DNA of 32,093 nucleotides from an uncultured Alphaproteobacteria bacterium (lineage in GTDB: Bacteria > Pseudomonadota > Alphaproteobacteria > CAAGCB01 > CAG-977). The stretch lies in assembly GCA_944393745.1 (NCBI GenBank), contig CALYBD010000030.1, forward strand, positions 1 to 32,093. Direction: 5' to 3'. The notes beneath the pieces were generated by a model, which did no database searches, was not told the origin of the DNA, and worked only from the letters and a program-made list of their open reading frames with translations. The position numbers and the translations under genes are program-made. Positions 15,973-23,364 of this stretch are shown here, in pieces. Position 1 is the first letter of the stretch. Each line of letters opens with the position of its first letter.

Positions 15973-18072
15973 ATGACTACTTCCAATGCCGATGAAGAAA
16001 TCAATCCGACAGACAATACAGAAGACGCTTTGCTGGATTCTTTAAGTGCTTCCGTTAAAAAACTGCTGAACAAAGGGAAAAGTCGCGGCTATATTACCGT
16101 TGACGAATTAAACGGCGCTTTGCCGCCCGAAAAAGAATCGTCCGAACAAATCGAAGACGTCATGGCCATGATTTCCGACATGGGCATCAACCTGATCGAA
16201 AACGAAGACGAGGAAGAAGAATCCTCCGAAGACGAGGACGACGACGGCTTTAAGCTGGACGAAGCGGAAGTCAGCCGAACCGATGATCCCGTGCGTATGT
16301 ATCTGCGGGAAATGGGGGCTGTCGAACTGTTGTCTCGTGAAGGCGAAATCGCCATTGCCAAGCGTATCGAAGCCGGCCGCGATTTAATGATCGGCGGATT
16401 GTGCGAAAGCGCGTTGACGATTAAAGCGCTCAGCGGCTGGCATAATGCTTTGATTTCCGGGAAAATGCTGTTGCGCGACATTATTGATCTGGACGCAACA
16501 TACGGTTCGGACGAAGAAACGCCCGCTTTATCCCTGGCGACTTCTTTGCCTTCCGCCGCCGTAATGGCAGAAGAAAGCTCCGAGATTCGCAGCGAAGACG
16601 ACTCTGCCGAAGAAAAAAACGATGACGAATACGAAGATTATGACGAAGAAGAGTCCGATGAGGAATATGACGATGATGAATCTGAGGACTCCGATATCGA
16701 TGACGATGACGAAGAATATGACGAAGAGTTAGACGAAGACGATTCCTCTGACGAAGAAGACGAAACCGACGAAGAAGACGCCGGTGTCGAAGACGATTCC
16801 GATTCTCCGTCCGTTTCTTTGGCACAGATGGAACAGTCTTTGATGCCGCAGGTGCTGGAACAATTTGAACAAATTCTGGCCATGTATCAGAAACTGAAAA
16901 AAGTTCAGGATCAACGCCTGGCTTGTCTCAAAGCCGCAAAACCCGTTCCCGCCGCCACAGAAAAGAAATTTGAAAAAATCAAACAGGAACTGGTTTCGCT
17001 GATGGAAGGCGTTCAGCTGAACCCTGCCCGCATTGAAATGCTGGTTGATCAGTTAAACGAATACAACAAACGTTTGATGACGCTGGAAGGCAAAATGTTG
17101 CGTATGGCCATCAGCTGCCGCATTAAACGTGAAGATTTTCTGGAAGCTTATAAAGAATCCGAATTTGATTCAAGCTGGATTCAGAAAACGACCGGCAAAG
17201 CCTGGAAAACATTTACGGAAAAGTATGCTCATGAAATAGCTGAAATTCAAAATGCCGTGTCTTCCATGGCCGAAGAAATCGGTATGCCGATCTTTGAATA
17301 CCGCCGTATTTGTTCGATGGTCAAGAAGGGGGAACAGGAATCCAGCCGCGCTAAGAAGGAAATGATCGAAGCCAACCTGCGTTTGGTTATTTCGATTGCG
17401 AAAAAATACACCAATCGCGGTCTGCAGTTTTTGGATCTAATTCAGGAAGGCAACATCGGCCTGATGAAAGCGGTCGATAAGTTCGAATATCGCCGCGGAT
17501 ATAAATTTTCAACGTACGCCACCTGGTGGATTCGCCAGGCAATCACGCGTTCAATTGCCGATCAGGCGCGGACGATTCGCATTCCCGTCCATATGATTGA
17601 AACCATCAACAAACTGGTTCGCACCAGCCGTCAGATGTTGCATGAAATCGGCCGCGAACCGACACCGGAAGAATTGGCCGAAAAGCTGTCCATGCCTTTA
17701 GAAAAAGTGCGTAAAGTCTTAAAAATCGCCAAAGAACCGATTTCTTTGGAAACCCCGGTCGGTGACGAAGAAGACAGTCATTTAGGTGATTTTATCGAAG
17801 ACAGAAACGTTGTTCAGCCGTTGGACGCGGCCATTCAGACAAATTTGCGCGCCACCTGCACGGCTGTTTTGTCCAGCCTGACGCCCAGAGAAGAACGCGT
17901 TTTAAGAATGCGTTTCGGGATCGGCATGAACACGGATCATACGCTGGAGGAAGTCGGCCAGCAGTTTTCCGTTACCCGTGAACGTATCCGCCAGATTGAA
18001 GCCAAGGCTCTGCGTAAATTAAAACACCCCAGCCGGTCACGCAAACTGCGGTCGTTTTTGGATAACGGCTAA
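15973..18072 (+). CDS. rpoD: Primary sigma factor RpoD with large acidic insert
   Basis: The product is 699 residues from the ATG at 15973 (AAAGG about 12 bases upstream; an upstream in-frame ATG at 15925 adds a poor 16-residue lead). Region 1.1 is about 20-80, region 1.2 about 104-140 ([20 protein letters not shown]), region 2 has [20 protein letters not shown] and [20 protein letters not shown], region 3 is [13 protein letters not shown] and onward, and region 4 ends with the helix-turn-helix [18 protein letters not shown]. The non-conserved region between 1.2 and 2 holds an acidic run at about 200-278, mostly Asp, Glu and Ser with scattered Tyr. A further acidic patch sits at 77-91. Confidence 0.96.
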   Translation: MTTSNADEEINPTDNTEDALLDSLSASVKKLLNKGKSRGYITVDELNGALPPEKESSEQIEDVMAMISDMGINLIENEDEEEESSEDEDDDGFKLDEAEVSRTDDPVRMYLREMGAVELLSREGEIAIAKRIEAGRDLMIGGLCESALTIKALSGWHNALISGKMLLRDIIDLDATYGSDEETPALSLATSLPSAAVMAEESSEIRSEDDSAEEKNDDEYEDYDEEESDEEYDDDESEDSDIDDDDEEYDEELDEDDSSDEEDETDEEDAGVEDDSDSPSVSLAQMEQSLMPQVLEQFEQILAMYQKLKKVQDQRLACLKAAKPVPAATEKKFEKIKQELVSLMEGVQLNPARIEMLVDQLNEYNKRLMTLEGKMLRMAISCRIKREDFLEAYKESEFDSSWIQKTTGKAWKTFTEKYAHEIAEIQNAVSSMAEEIGMPIFEYRRICSMVKKGEQESSRAKKEMIEANLRLVISIAKKYTNRGLQFLDLIQEGNIGLMKAVDKFEYRRGYKFSTYATWWIRQAITRSIADQARTIRIPVHMIETINKLVRTSRQMLHEIGREPTPEELAEKLSMPLEKVRKVLKIAKEPISLETPVGDEEDSHLGDFIEDRNVVQPLDAAIQTNLRATCTAVLSSLTPREERVLRMRFGIGMNTDHTLEEVGQQFSVTRERIRQIEAKALRKLKHPSRSRKLRSFLDNG

Positions 18073-18078
18073 AGTAAA

Positions 18079-18112
18079 GAAAGAGCCCGTTTTTTTAACG
18101 GGTTCTTTTTTT
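18079..18112 (+). terminator. Terminator after rpoD
   Basis: AGAGCCCGT pairs with ACGGGTTCT, followed by T7. Confidence 0.85.
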
Positions 18113-18283
18113 ATATCAAGCAAAGATTTTGTTGTCCTGTACGCTTTAACACCGCTGTGCCGACAGAAAAGATCGGCGGCATAAAAATAAGATCTTTTCC
18201 ATCACGTTTTATAATTCCTTTCAAGCAGACGGAGAAGATTTACACGGCAAGAATAAATCCCTTGTATCAATTTCTTTTTTATA

Positions 18284-18311
18284 TTGAAAAAAGTAAAAAG
18301 ATTGATATCTT
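18284..18311 (+). promoter_or_regulatory. tRNA promoter
   Basis: TTGAAA (18284-18289), 16 bases, TATCTT (18306-18311); the tRNA begins 8 bases later. The position of the -10 relative to the tRNA start is right for a tRNA gene. Confidence 0.55.
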
Positions 18312-18318
18312 AACAAGT

Positions 18319-18395
18319 GGGTCCATAGCTCAGTTGGTTAGAGCGGGGCGCTCATAACGCCTTGGTCGGGGGTTCAAGTCCCTCTGGACCTACCA
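18319..18395 (+). tRNA. tRNA with CAU anticodon, probably tRNA-Ile2
   Basis: This is a 77-base cloverleaf: acceptor GGGTCCA/TGGACCT, D arm GCTC...GAGC, anticodon stem GGGCG/CGCCT with loop CTCATAA (anticodon CAT at 18353-18355), T arm GGGGG TTCAAGT CCCTC, and an encoded CCA. The TTGGTC variable region with TTCAAGT in the T loop is like tRNA-Ile2, whose C34 becomes lysidine, rather than elongator tRNA-Met; an initiator is excluded by the lack of its GGG/CCC anticodon stem. The first acceptor pair would be G-U. A terminator follows directly. Confidence 0.9.
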
Positions 18396-18403
18396 AAAAA
18401 CAG

Positions 18404-18434
18404 ACCTCCCTGAAAAGGGAGGTTTGTTTTTTTG
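18404..18434 (+). terminator. Terminator after tRNA
   Basis: ACCTCCC (18404-18410) pairs with GGGAGGT (18417-18423), tight loop, then a T-rich run. Confidence 0.9.
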
Positions 18435-18519
18435 GGGGCTGTCGGAAATAAACGACTTTTCTTTTCAAAAAAAAACATACTTAAAACATTCGGTGTTTTT
18501 CTTGCTCCGGATTGATCTT

Positions 18520-18547
18520 TTGATTAAACTGTCTGTGCGTTTATGAA
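18520..18547 (+). promoter_or_regulatory. Candidate promoter for the barrel gene and its leader
   Basis: TTGATT (18520-18525), 16 bases, TATGAA (18542-18547). Transcription would start near 18554, just before the closing helix of the RNA leader. Confidence 0.4.
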
Positions 18548-18563
18548 AAGATACACGCAGGGC

Positions 18564-18767
18564 TTCGAAAACCCTTTCTTATCTGGTCGCATTGTGTATG
18601 GCGACTGACAAATTATATGCCAAATCTGCCCTATAAGGAGCGGATGATGGCGTTATAAGGCTATGCGCGAAAGCGTCATGCCGTTTTCAGATAAGAACGG
18701 TTTTCGAACATCCGCCCGCCCTTTCGGCGGGTTTTGTTCAATCACATACCGAAAAGGAATGTTCGAA
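18564..18767 (+). promoter_or_regulatory. Structured RNA leader, copy 2 (candidate riboswitch-like element)
   Basis: The closing helix is TTCGAAAACC (18564-18573) with GGTTTTCGAA (18699-18708), extended by CTTATCTG (18578-18585) with CAGATAAG (18688-18695). Inside are hairpin GTCGC/GCGAC (18586-18590 with 18601-18605), helix ATGCC/GGCGT (18617-18621 with 18649-18653), hairpin ATCTGC/GCGGAT (18624-18629 with 18640-18645), and a GAAA-capped hairpin from GGC (18659) to GCC (18682). The block GGCGTTATAAGGCT matches copy 1 exactly. A hairpin CCCGCC/GGCGGG (18715-18720 with 18726-18731) is followed by TTTTGTT. TTCGAACATCC (18703-18713) can alternatively pair with GGAATGTTCGAA (18756-18767), sequestering the ribosome site. 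The ATG follows one base later. Confidence 0.75.
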
Positions 18768-18768
18768 A

Positions 18769-19389
18769 ATGAAAAAACTCTTTTTTATTCCGGCGGCTTT
18801 GATCGCTTTTTTAACAACAAACGCTTCGGCCGCCGAAGTCAAGCCGTTTGCCGGATTGTCAATCAATTACAGTGAATTTGACGGAGATGATGCCGATATG
18901 GATTTGGTTGAAGACCGCTTGTCTTCTTTTACTGTCAATGCCGGCGTTCAAATTAACCGTTATTTTTCTGTTGAGGCTTTTTATCAAAAATCAACAAACG
19001 AAGATAAAACCAATACGGGCTATCAATTAATTGCGACAGGCAACCCCGCCAGCGTAAAAACAAAAGTCAAATTTGATGCTTTCGGGCTTGACTTTAAAGG
19101 ATATCTGCCGACCAGCGTCAACAGCCTGGACGTTTTCGGTTCAATCGGGGTGGGAAAGTATAAATTCAAAGAATCTCTGATTATTTCAGATTTAGTCACC
19201 AGCGATGCCTTGGGCGATAAATATGATGAAGACAATCTCGGTTTCAGATTCGGTGTCGGCGCGCAATACCGTATTAATAATCATTGGAGCCTGAATCTGA
19301 CGGGACGTTACGTCAAAATCGACAACGGATCCGAAGATGTCGTTGAGGATCTGGGAGAATTATCTTTAGGTGTCAAATATTCGTTTTAA
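18769..19389 (+). CDS. Small outer-membrane beta-barrel protein
   Basis: The 206-residue product has a signal peptide ending NASA and then alternating hydrophobic/polar strands with the OMP_b-brl pattern: KPFAGLSINYSEF, FTVNAGVQINRYFSVEAFYQ, FGLDFKGYLP, VFGSIGVGKYKF, FRFGVGAQYRINNHWSLNLT, and a C-terminal strand LSLGVKYSF ending in Phe, the usual sorting signal for barrels. It is probably an 8-stranded OmpA/OmpW-size porin-like protein; the substrate is unknown. The gene is alone between two terminators and sits behind the second copy of the structured leader. Confidence 0.85.
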   Translation: MKKLFFIPAALIAFLTTNASAAEVKPFAGLSINYSEFDGDDADMDLVEDRLSSFTVNAGVQINRYFSVEAFYQKSTNEDKTNTGYQLIATGNPASVKTKVKFDAFGLDFKGYLPTSVNSLDVFGSIGVGKYKFKESLIISDLVTSDALGDKYDEDNLGFRFGVGAQYRINNHWSLNLTGRYVKIDNGSEDVVEDLGELSLGVKYSF

Positions 19390-19396
19390 CGTTATT

Positions 19397-19428
19397 AAAA
19401 AGCCTCTTAACAAGGGGCTTTTTTTTTA
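19397..19428. terminator. Bidirectional terminator
   Basis: AAAAAGCCTC pairs with GGGGCTTTTTTT. It sits between the convergent barrel and mrp genes and can serve both. Confidence 0.85.
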
Positions 19429-19431
19429 TCT

Positions 19432-20253
19432 TTAAATCATCTTTTCCAACAAATCGGCAATCGGGTTTAAAGCGTCCGTGTTGACCTGTTCGACTTTGCC
19501 CTGATCGCACGCCGCGGCGACCGCCGGATCAATCGGCAGACGCGCCGTTGTTTCAATACCGAATTCCTGCGCCGTTTCCTTTATTCTGGATTTGCCGAAA
19601 ACTTCCAGTTCCTTGCCGCAATCGGGGCATTTGAAATAAGACATGTTTTCAACCAATCCCAAAATCGGAATATTCATCATCTTGGCCATTTTAACGGCTT
19701 TTCCGACAATCATCGACACCAGTTCCTGCGGCGATGTGACAACAATGATCCCGTCAACCGGCAAAGACTGAAAAACGGTCAGCGGAACGTCTCCCGTTCC
19801 CGGAGGCATATCGACAAACATCATATCCACGTCGTTCCAAACGACTTCCGTCCAGAACTGACGCACGGTTCCGCCGATGATCGGACCGCGCCATAAAACG
19901 GGATCGCTGTCGTTTTCCAACAACAAATTCACCGACATCATTTCGATGCCCGTTTCCGTTACCGCCGGCATAATGCCCAGTTCGTTACCAAAAGCCTTTT
20001 GCGTAATGCCGAACGCCTTGGGAATGGACGGACCGGTGATGTCCGCGTCCAAAACGGCCGTCTTGCGACCGCGCCTGTTCAAAGCCACCGCCAGCATCGA
20101 GGTAACCAAAGATTTCCCGACACCGCCTTTGCCGCTGACAATCCCGATGACTTTTTTGATCTTGCTTAAATCGTTGGGCTTGTCTTTTTGAATTTCTTTT
20201 CTTTCACCGCAATTTGCGCTGCAGTTGGCGCAATCGTGATTGCATTCGGCCAT
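19432..20253 (-). CDS. mrp: Mrp/NBP35-type P-loop ATPase, iron-sulfur carrier
   Basis: The 273-residue product has the deviant Walker A GKGGVGKS (41-48), DADITGPSI (Walker A' region), the VDMPPGTGD block (about 147-155) and the CPDC pair (Cys209, Cys212) that holds a bridging [4Fe-4S] cluster. The N-terminus adds Cys4, Cys8, Cys11 and Cys15, an NBP35-like cluster site lacking in many bacterial Mrp proteins. Mrp proteins carry and deliver iron-sulfur clusters. The ribosome site AGGAGGA is unusually strong. It lies 72 bases downstream of yqeC in the same direction, so it may belong to the selenium-molybdenum unit, where iron-sulfur assembly would make sense; this is inference. Confidence 0.92.
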   Translation of the reverse strand: MAECNHDCANCSANCGERKEIQKDKPNDLSKIKKVIGIVSGKGGVGKSLVTSMLAVALNRRGRKTAVLDADITGPSIPKAFGITQKAFGNELGIMPAVTETGIEMMSVNLLLENDSDPVLWRGPIIGGTVRQFWTEVVWNDVDMMFVDMPPGTGDVPLTVFQSLPVDGIIVVTSPQELVSMIVGKAVKMAKMMNIPILGLVENMSYFKCPDCGKELEVFGKSRIKETAQEFGIETTARLPIDPAVAAACDQGKVEQVNTDALNPIADLLEKMI

Positions 20254-20325
20254 AAGATTGTCCTCCTGTTTAAAAACCGCTGTCTGGTAATACCTCTATA
20301 AACGTTTTGCGTCAATCTTTGAATT

Positions 20326-21024
20326 TTAAAAGATCTTCGGCGCGGGAAAAAGCGATGTCGTAACGCATTTAAAGGGCGTTAAATAATATGAAATCTTCTC
20401 CGCCGCTTTTAAACGTGCGGGATTATTATCCGCCTTGTTCAACAAAACGACACACGGAAACGGCGTCTTGTCCAAATATCCTTTTTCGATAATCTTGGTA
20501 ACTTCGCGCGGCGTGATACGTTTGTTTTCATCGTCCGTTTTTAAAATCTTCATGACTTCTTCGACACGAAAACACGTTTCTTTTAATTTTCGGCCGATAC
20601 AATCCAAGCCGACAACGATCACAACGATATCCGTTTTTAAGGGCAAGACGGGTTCACTGATGATCGGCGCCTTTAACGGTAACATTTTCGCCCCGTCCGC
20701 TTCGTTAATCGTGACGTCCGCCAAACGTAACGTCTTTTCAAAAACGACCGGATCAACCAAGCCGATTTTGCGATCGTCAAACGGTTTGCCGACAACGACA
20801 AATCGATTTGTTTGAAGTTTCTTTTCAATCTCGTCAACGCGCCATGCCAACAAAGAACGCGGTTCGGGGTGTTTCATTTTTGTGGTTGTGGTAACCGCGA
20901 CTTTCAGACCTTCTGCCAGGTATTCGTTTGCCAACGTGCGCAACACACTGGTTTTTCCGCCGCCGCCGACAACGGAAATCAACGAAAAACGATCCGTTCC
21001 GAATAACAACGAATGCAAGCTCAT
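20326..21024 (-). CDS. yqeC: Selenium cofactor biosynthesis protein YqeC
   Basis: The 232-residue product has an N-terminal nucleotide-binding loop GGGGKTS (20-26), the TTTTKM stretch (about 45-50) and INEADGAKMLPLKAP (about 106-120), all typical of YqeC. YqeC is a marker of selenium-dependent molybdenum hydroxylase maturation, found with YqeB; its chemistry is not known. The ATG overlaps the upstream aminotransferase stop as ATGA. Confidence 0.93.
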   Translation of the reverse strand: MSLHSLLFGTDRFSLISVVGGGGKTSVLRTLANEYLAEGLKVAVTTTTKMKHPEPRSLLAWRVDEIEKKLQTNRFVVVGKPFDDRKIGLVDPVVFEKTLRLADVTINEADGAKMLPLKAPIISEPVLPLKTDIVVIVVGLDCIGRKLKETCFRVEEVMKILKTDDENKRITPREVTKIIEKGYLDKTPFPCVVLLNKADNNPARLKAAEKISYYLTPFKCVTTSLFPAPKIF

Positions 21025-22154
21025 TTTAAAAATTCTCCGATCGCAAACAAAACCGTTTCCAACTCGTCCTTTGTTGTAAAGAAGCCCGAAGAAAATCTGA
21101 CCGTTCCCTGCGGAAAAGTCCCCAACGTTTTATGCGCGCTCGGAGCGCAATGCATGCCGCAACGCGTCATAATGCCGAATTCGGATTCCAGAAAATAAGC
21201 CGCATCGGCATTGTCTTTTTCTTTAAAATCAACGGAAACGACCCCTGTCCTGCTTTCGGTTGTTTCCAATCCGACCAGTCGCAAACCGTCAAGAGATTTC
21301 AAGCCGTCAATTAAAAAGGCGGTATCGTTCATGATTTTGCCTTTGACGGGATTTTTTAAAACGAAGTCCAAAGCCGCGTTCAAGGCATAGATTCCTGAAA
21401 GATTAGGCGTACCCGATTCAAATTTATCGGGTAAAAAGGGCGGGATTTCTTCGGTATCGGACACGCTGCCCGTTCCGCCCGAGATCAGCGGATCGAGTGT
21501 TTCCGCCAGACGTTCGGACAACAACAGGCACCCCAGTCCGGGTGCCGCCATCAAGCCTTTATGCGCCGAAAAAGCCAGAGCGTCAAAGCCTGAACAATCA
21601 AAGTCGATTTTTTCAATTCCGGCCGTCTGCGCCGCATCGATACAAACGAAGACGCCTTCTTTTTTTGCCTGAGAAGCGACTTCTTCAATCGGTTGAATTG
21701 TGCCGCAAACATTGGAAGCGTGCGTTAAGACGACAGCTTTTGCGCCTTTCAGATGCGTTTTAAAATCAAGAAAATCAAAGACGCCCCGCCCGTCCGATTT
21801 CACCCGATAAAAATCGGCTTTGATCTGGTTTAACGGGCGCATCACGGCATTATGTTCCAACGAAGACACCAGCACTTTATCGCCCGCGCGCAACAATCCT
21901 TTGATCATCATATTGATCGCCGTTGTCGCTCCTGCGGTAAAAATCACACGATGAGGATCTTTAACGCCGAACATCTCCGCCGTTTTCTTGCGCGCCTGAA
22001 AAACGGTTTCCCCGACCTCATAGGCCAGAGAATAGCCTCCGCGGGCGACATTCACACCCGCCTGCGTCAGATAATACGCGCTTGCCTCAGCGACACCGTC
22101 CGCCTTTGGAAAAGACGTCGCCGCGTTATCCATGTAAATCAATCGTTTTTCCAT
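21021..22154 (-). CDS. Class V PLP aminotransferase (cysteine desulfurase/selenocysteine lyase-like)
   Basis: The 377-residue product is a fold-type I class V enzyme: MDNAATSFPK at the start, AGATTAINM near 74-82, SLEHNAVMRP (His101), CIDAAQTAG (Asp173, Gln176) and FSAHKGLMAAPG, where Lys199 is the PLP lysine. The RCGMHCAP motif near the C-terminus carries the cysteines likely to take up sulfur or selenium. This subfamily (the EF2568-like branch of cysteine desulfurases) recurs in SDMH clusters, where it may deliver selenium from selenocysteine or sulfur to the cofactor. It overlaps DUF3343 by 16 bases and yqeC by 4. Confidence 0.92.
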   Translation of the reverse strand: MEKRLIYMDNAATSFPKADGVAEASAYYLTQAGVNVARGGYSLAYEVGETVFQARKKTAEMFGVKDPHRVIFTAGATTAINMMIKGLLRAGDKVLVSSLEHNAVMRPLNQIKADFYRVKSDGRGVFDFLDFKTHLKGAKAVVLTHASNVCGTIQPIEEVASQAKKEGVFVCIDAAQTAGIEKIDFDCSGFDALAFSAHKGLMAAPGLGCLLLSERLAETLDPLISGGTGSVSDTEEIPPFLPDKFESGTPNLSGIYALNAALDFVLKNPVKGKIMNDTAFLIDGLKSLDGLRLVGLETTESRTGVVSVDFKEKDNADAAYFLESEFGIMTRCGMHCAPSAHKTLGTFPQGTVRFSSGFFTTKDELETVLFAIGEFLK

Positions 22155-22378
22155 ACCGTTGTAGCCTCTTTGCCGTCATAAAGATAAACGGCTTCCGCTT
22201 CGTTGCCGAACAAAGCGCGTTGATCAACCGCTTCTTTTTCCTCGAAAGAAAGACACGTCCCGCAAGACGAAGACACTTTGCGCGGCACGGGACGCAAAAT
22301 CGCCTTTAATCCCGCCGCTTTGAAATTTTCCGCCGCCTGCATCGCGGCAAAATGAGAATGAAACGTTGCTATGTACAT
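22139..22378 (-). CDS. DUF3343 protein
   Basis: The 79-residue product begins MYIATFHSHFAAMQAAENFK and holds the conserved RPVPRKVSSSCGTCLSFEE block. I chose the ATG at 22376-22378 because the family starts with this TFH strand; an upstream in-frame ATG at 22441 would add a 21-residue AT-rich lead that does not resemble the family. DUF3343 proteins are small, with a conserved CG-containing motif, and recur beside yedE, yedF and the class V aminotransferase. They may carry a sulfur or selenium group on the cysteine; this is inference. It opens the leftward unit and overlaps the next gene. Confidence 0.82.
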   Translation of the reverse strand: MYIATFHSHFAAMQAAENFKAAGLKAILRPVPRKVSSSCGTCLSFEEKEAVDQRALFGNEAEAVYLYDGKEATTVWKND

Positions 22379-22480
22379 AAACTCAAAATAACAGCTTTTT
22401 GTTTTTTTTGAATATTTTTCTTGCTCTGTAAAAATAATCATATAACCTAACGGCTAAGGACGTTGTGGGTTCTCATTTAC

Positions 22481-22597
22481 GTTCGGGTCCGCCTTACGGT
22501 CATAACCGGACAAAATCCGAACAAACGCGTCTGATTTGGGTTCGTCTTCCGCTTTGAAAAATTTCAAACGCGGCTGAACCATAACCAAAAGGATTAC
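22481..22597 (+). promoter_or_regulatory. Two-hairpin leader before the barrel-yedE operon
   Basis: Hairpin 1 is GTTCGGGTCCG (22481-22491) with CGGAC (22507-22511) and CCGAAC (22517-22522). Hairpin 2 is GGTTC (22539-22543) with GAACC (22576-22580), then CCGCTTTGAAA (22549-22559) with TTTCAAA (22562-22568) and GCGG (22570-22573). Immediately after comes ATAACC and the AAAAGGATT ribosome site. The same order, with different but pairing helices, precedes the TonB receptor gene (see 30614-30712). A -10-like TATAAC is at 22441-22446 with a weak -35. Confidence 0.5.
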
Positions 22598-23353
22598 ATG
22601 ATGAATAAATATATTGCGGCGGCTCTCGGAGTCTGCCTGTTTTCTACAACCGCACAATCTGCGGATATTACCAGCTCTTTTTATTTACCGACCAAAACGG
22701 TCATGAGCGACACAAGCTTTACTTACGGTCACACCGTTACAAAAAACGGCAATAAAGCAAAAAGTTACTCCAAAGCTTTAAAAGAAGAATTAACCTACGG
22801 CTTCAATGACGCCGTCGCTCTGCGCGTTTCAGGCACACGCAACTGGGGAAGAAGCGCCAGAAGCGACAATCATTCCAATTCAAACACGTCCGGAATCGGC
22901 GCGTTGTGGAAACCGATCAACGGAACGCACTTTAAATTGTTGACCACTTTTGATTTCACCAACGTTTCTGATACAAAAAGCTATGCCGGTATGGTTCAGT
23001 TCGGATATCTGCCCGTCAGCAACTGGACGCTGTTGGCGCGTTTCTATTATACGGAAGCCCGCGATAACGGTTCAAACACTCATGAACCCGCCGTTCAGCT
23101 GGGCGTTTACACAAAACAGGGAAAAGTCAGCGGATTTGCGGGCATTCGTTACGGCGAACAGGATCAACAGTATCAGCAGATTACCAAAGCGACGACTTTG
23201 GCCGTCAACGCCGATTATCAGTTTAACGACAAGCTGGCTTTGGGAATCCGTACAACCTATTTGTTAGATAAGGAAGTCCGTGACAAAGTGGCCGATCCGA
23301 AAGATAACTTTGAAAACTACTCTGTCGGTATTAACTTGAGATATGTCTTCTAA
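22598..23353 (+). CDS. Outer-membrane beta-barrel protein in the selenium operon
   Basis: The 251-residue product has a signal peptide (cleavage after AQSA) and about ten amphipathic strands: TSFTYGHTVTKNG, LTYGFNDAVALRVSGTRNWG, FKLLTTFDFTN, WTLLARFYYTEARDNG, VQLGVYTKQGKVSGFAGIRY and a terminal YSVGINLRYVF ending in Phe. It is a typical outer-membrane channel or porin-like barrel. There is no recognisable family. The gene is only 11 bases before yedE, so it is cotranscribed with the selenium transporter; an outer-membrane entry role for selenium compounds is plausible but unproven. Either of two adjacent ATG codons could start it. Confidence 0.85.
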   Translation: MMNKYIAAALGVCLFSTTAQSADITSSFYLPTKTVMSDTSFTYGHTVTKNGNKAKSYSKALKEELTYGFNDAVALRVSGTRNWGRSARSDNHSNSNTSGIGALWKPINGTHFKLLTTFDFTNVSDTKSYAGMVQFGYLPVSNWTLLARFYYTEARDNGSNTHEPAVQLGVYTKQGKVSGFAGIRYGEQDQQYQQITKATTLAVNADYQFNDKLALGIRTTYLLDKEVRDKVADPKDNFENYSVGINLRYVF

Positions 23354-23364
23354 GGAAAGTTTTG

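Noticed and set aside
16481-16914. Minus-strand frames rich in Ser, Arg or Phe opposite rpoD
   Set aside because: They are mirror images of the acidic GAA/GAC codons of the RpoD insert, not genes.
18157-18357. A 66-residue frame before the tRNA
   Set aside because: It runs into the tRNA gene, has no ribosome site, and reads through the tRNA promoter.
18841-19389. OmpW or Opa family name for the barrel
   Set aside because: Strand pattern and terminal Phe support a barrel, but no diagnostic motif supports a specific family.
22454-22657. A 67-residue minus-strand frame over the barrel leader
   Set aside because: It lies opposite the hairpin leader and the barrel signal peptide, with no family resemblance.
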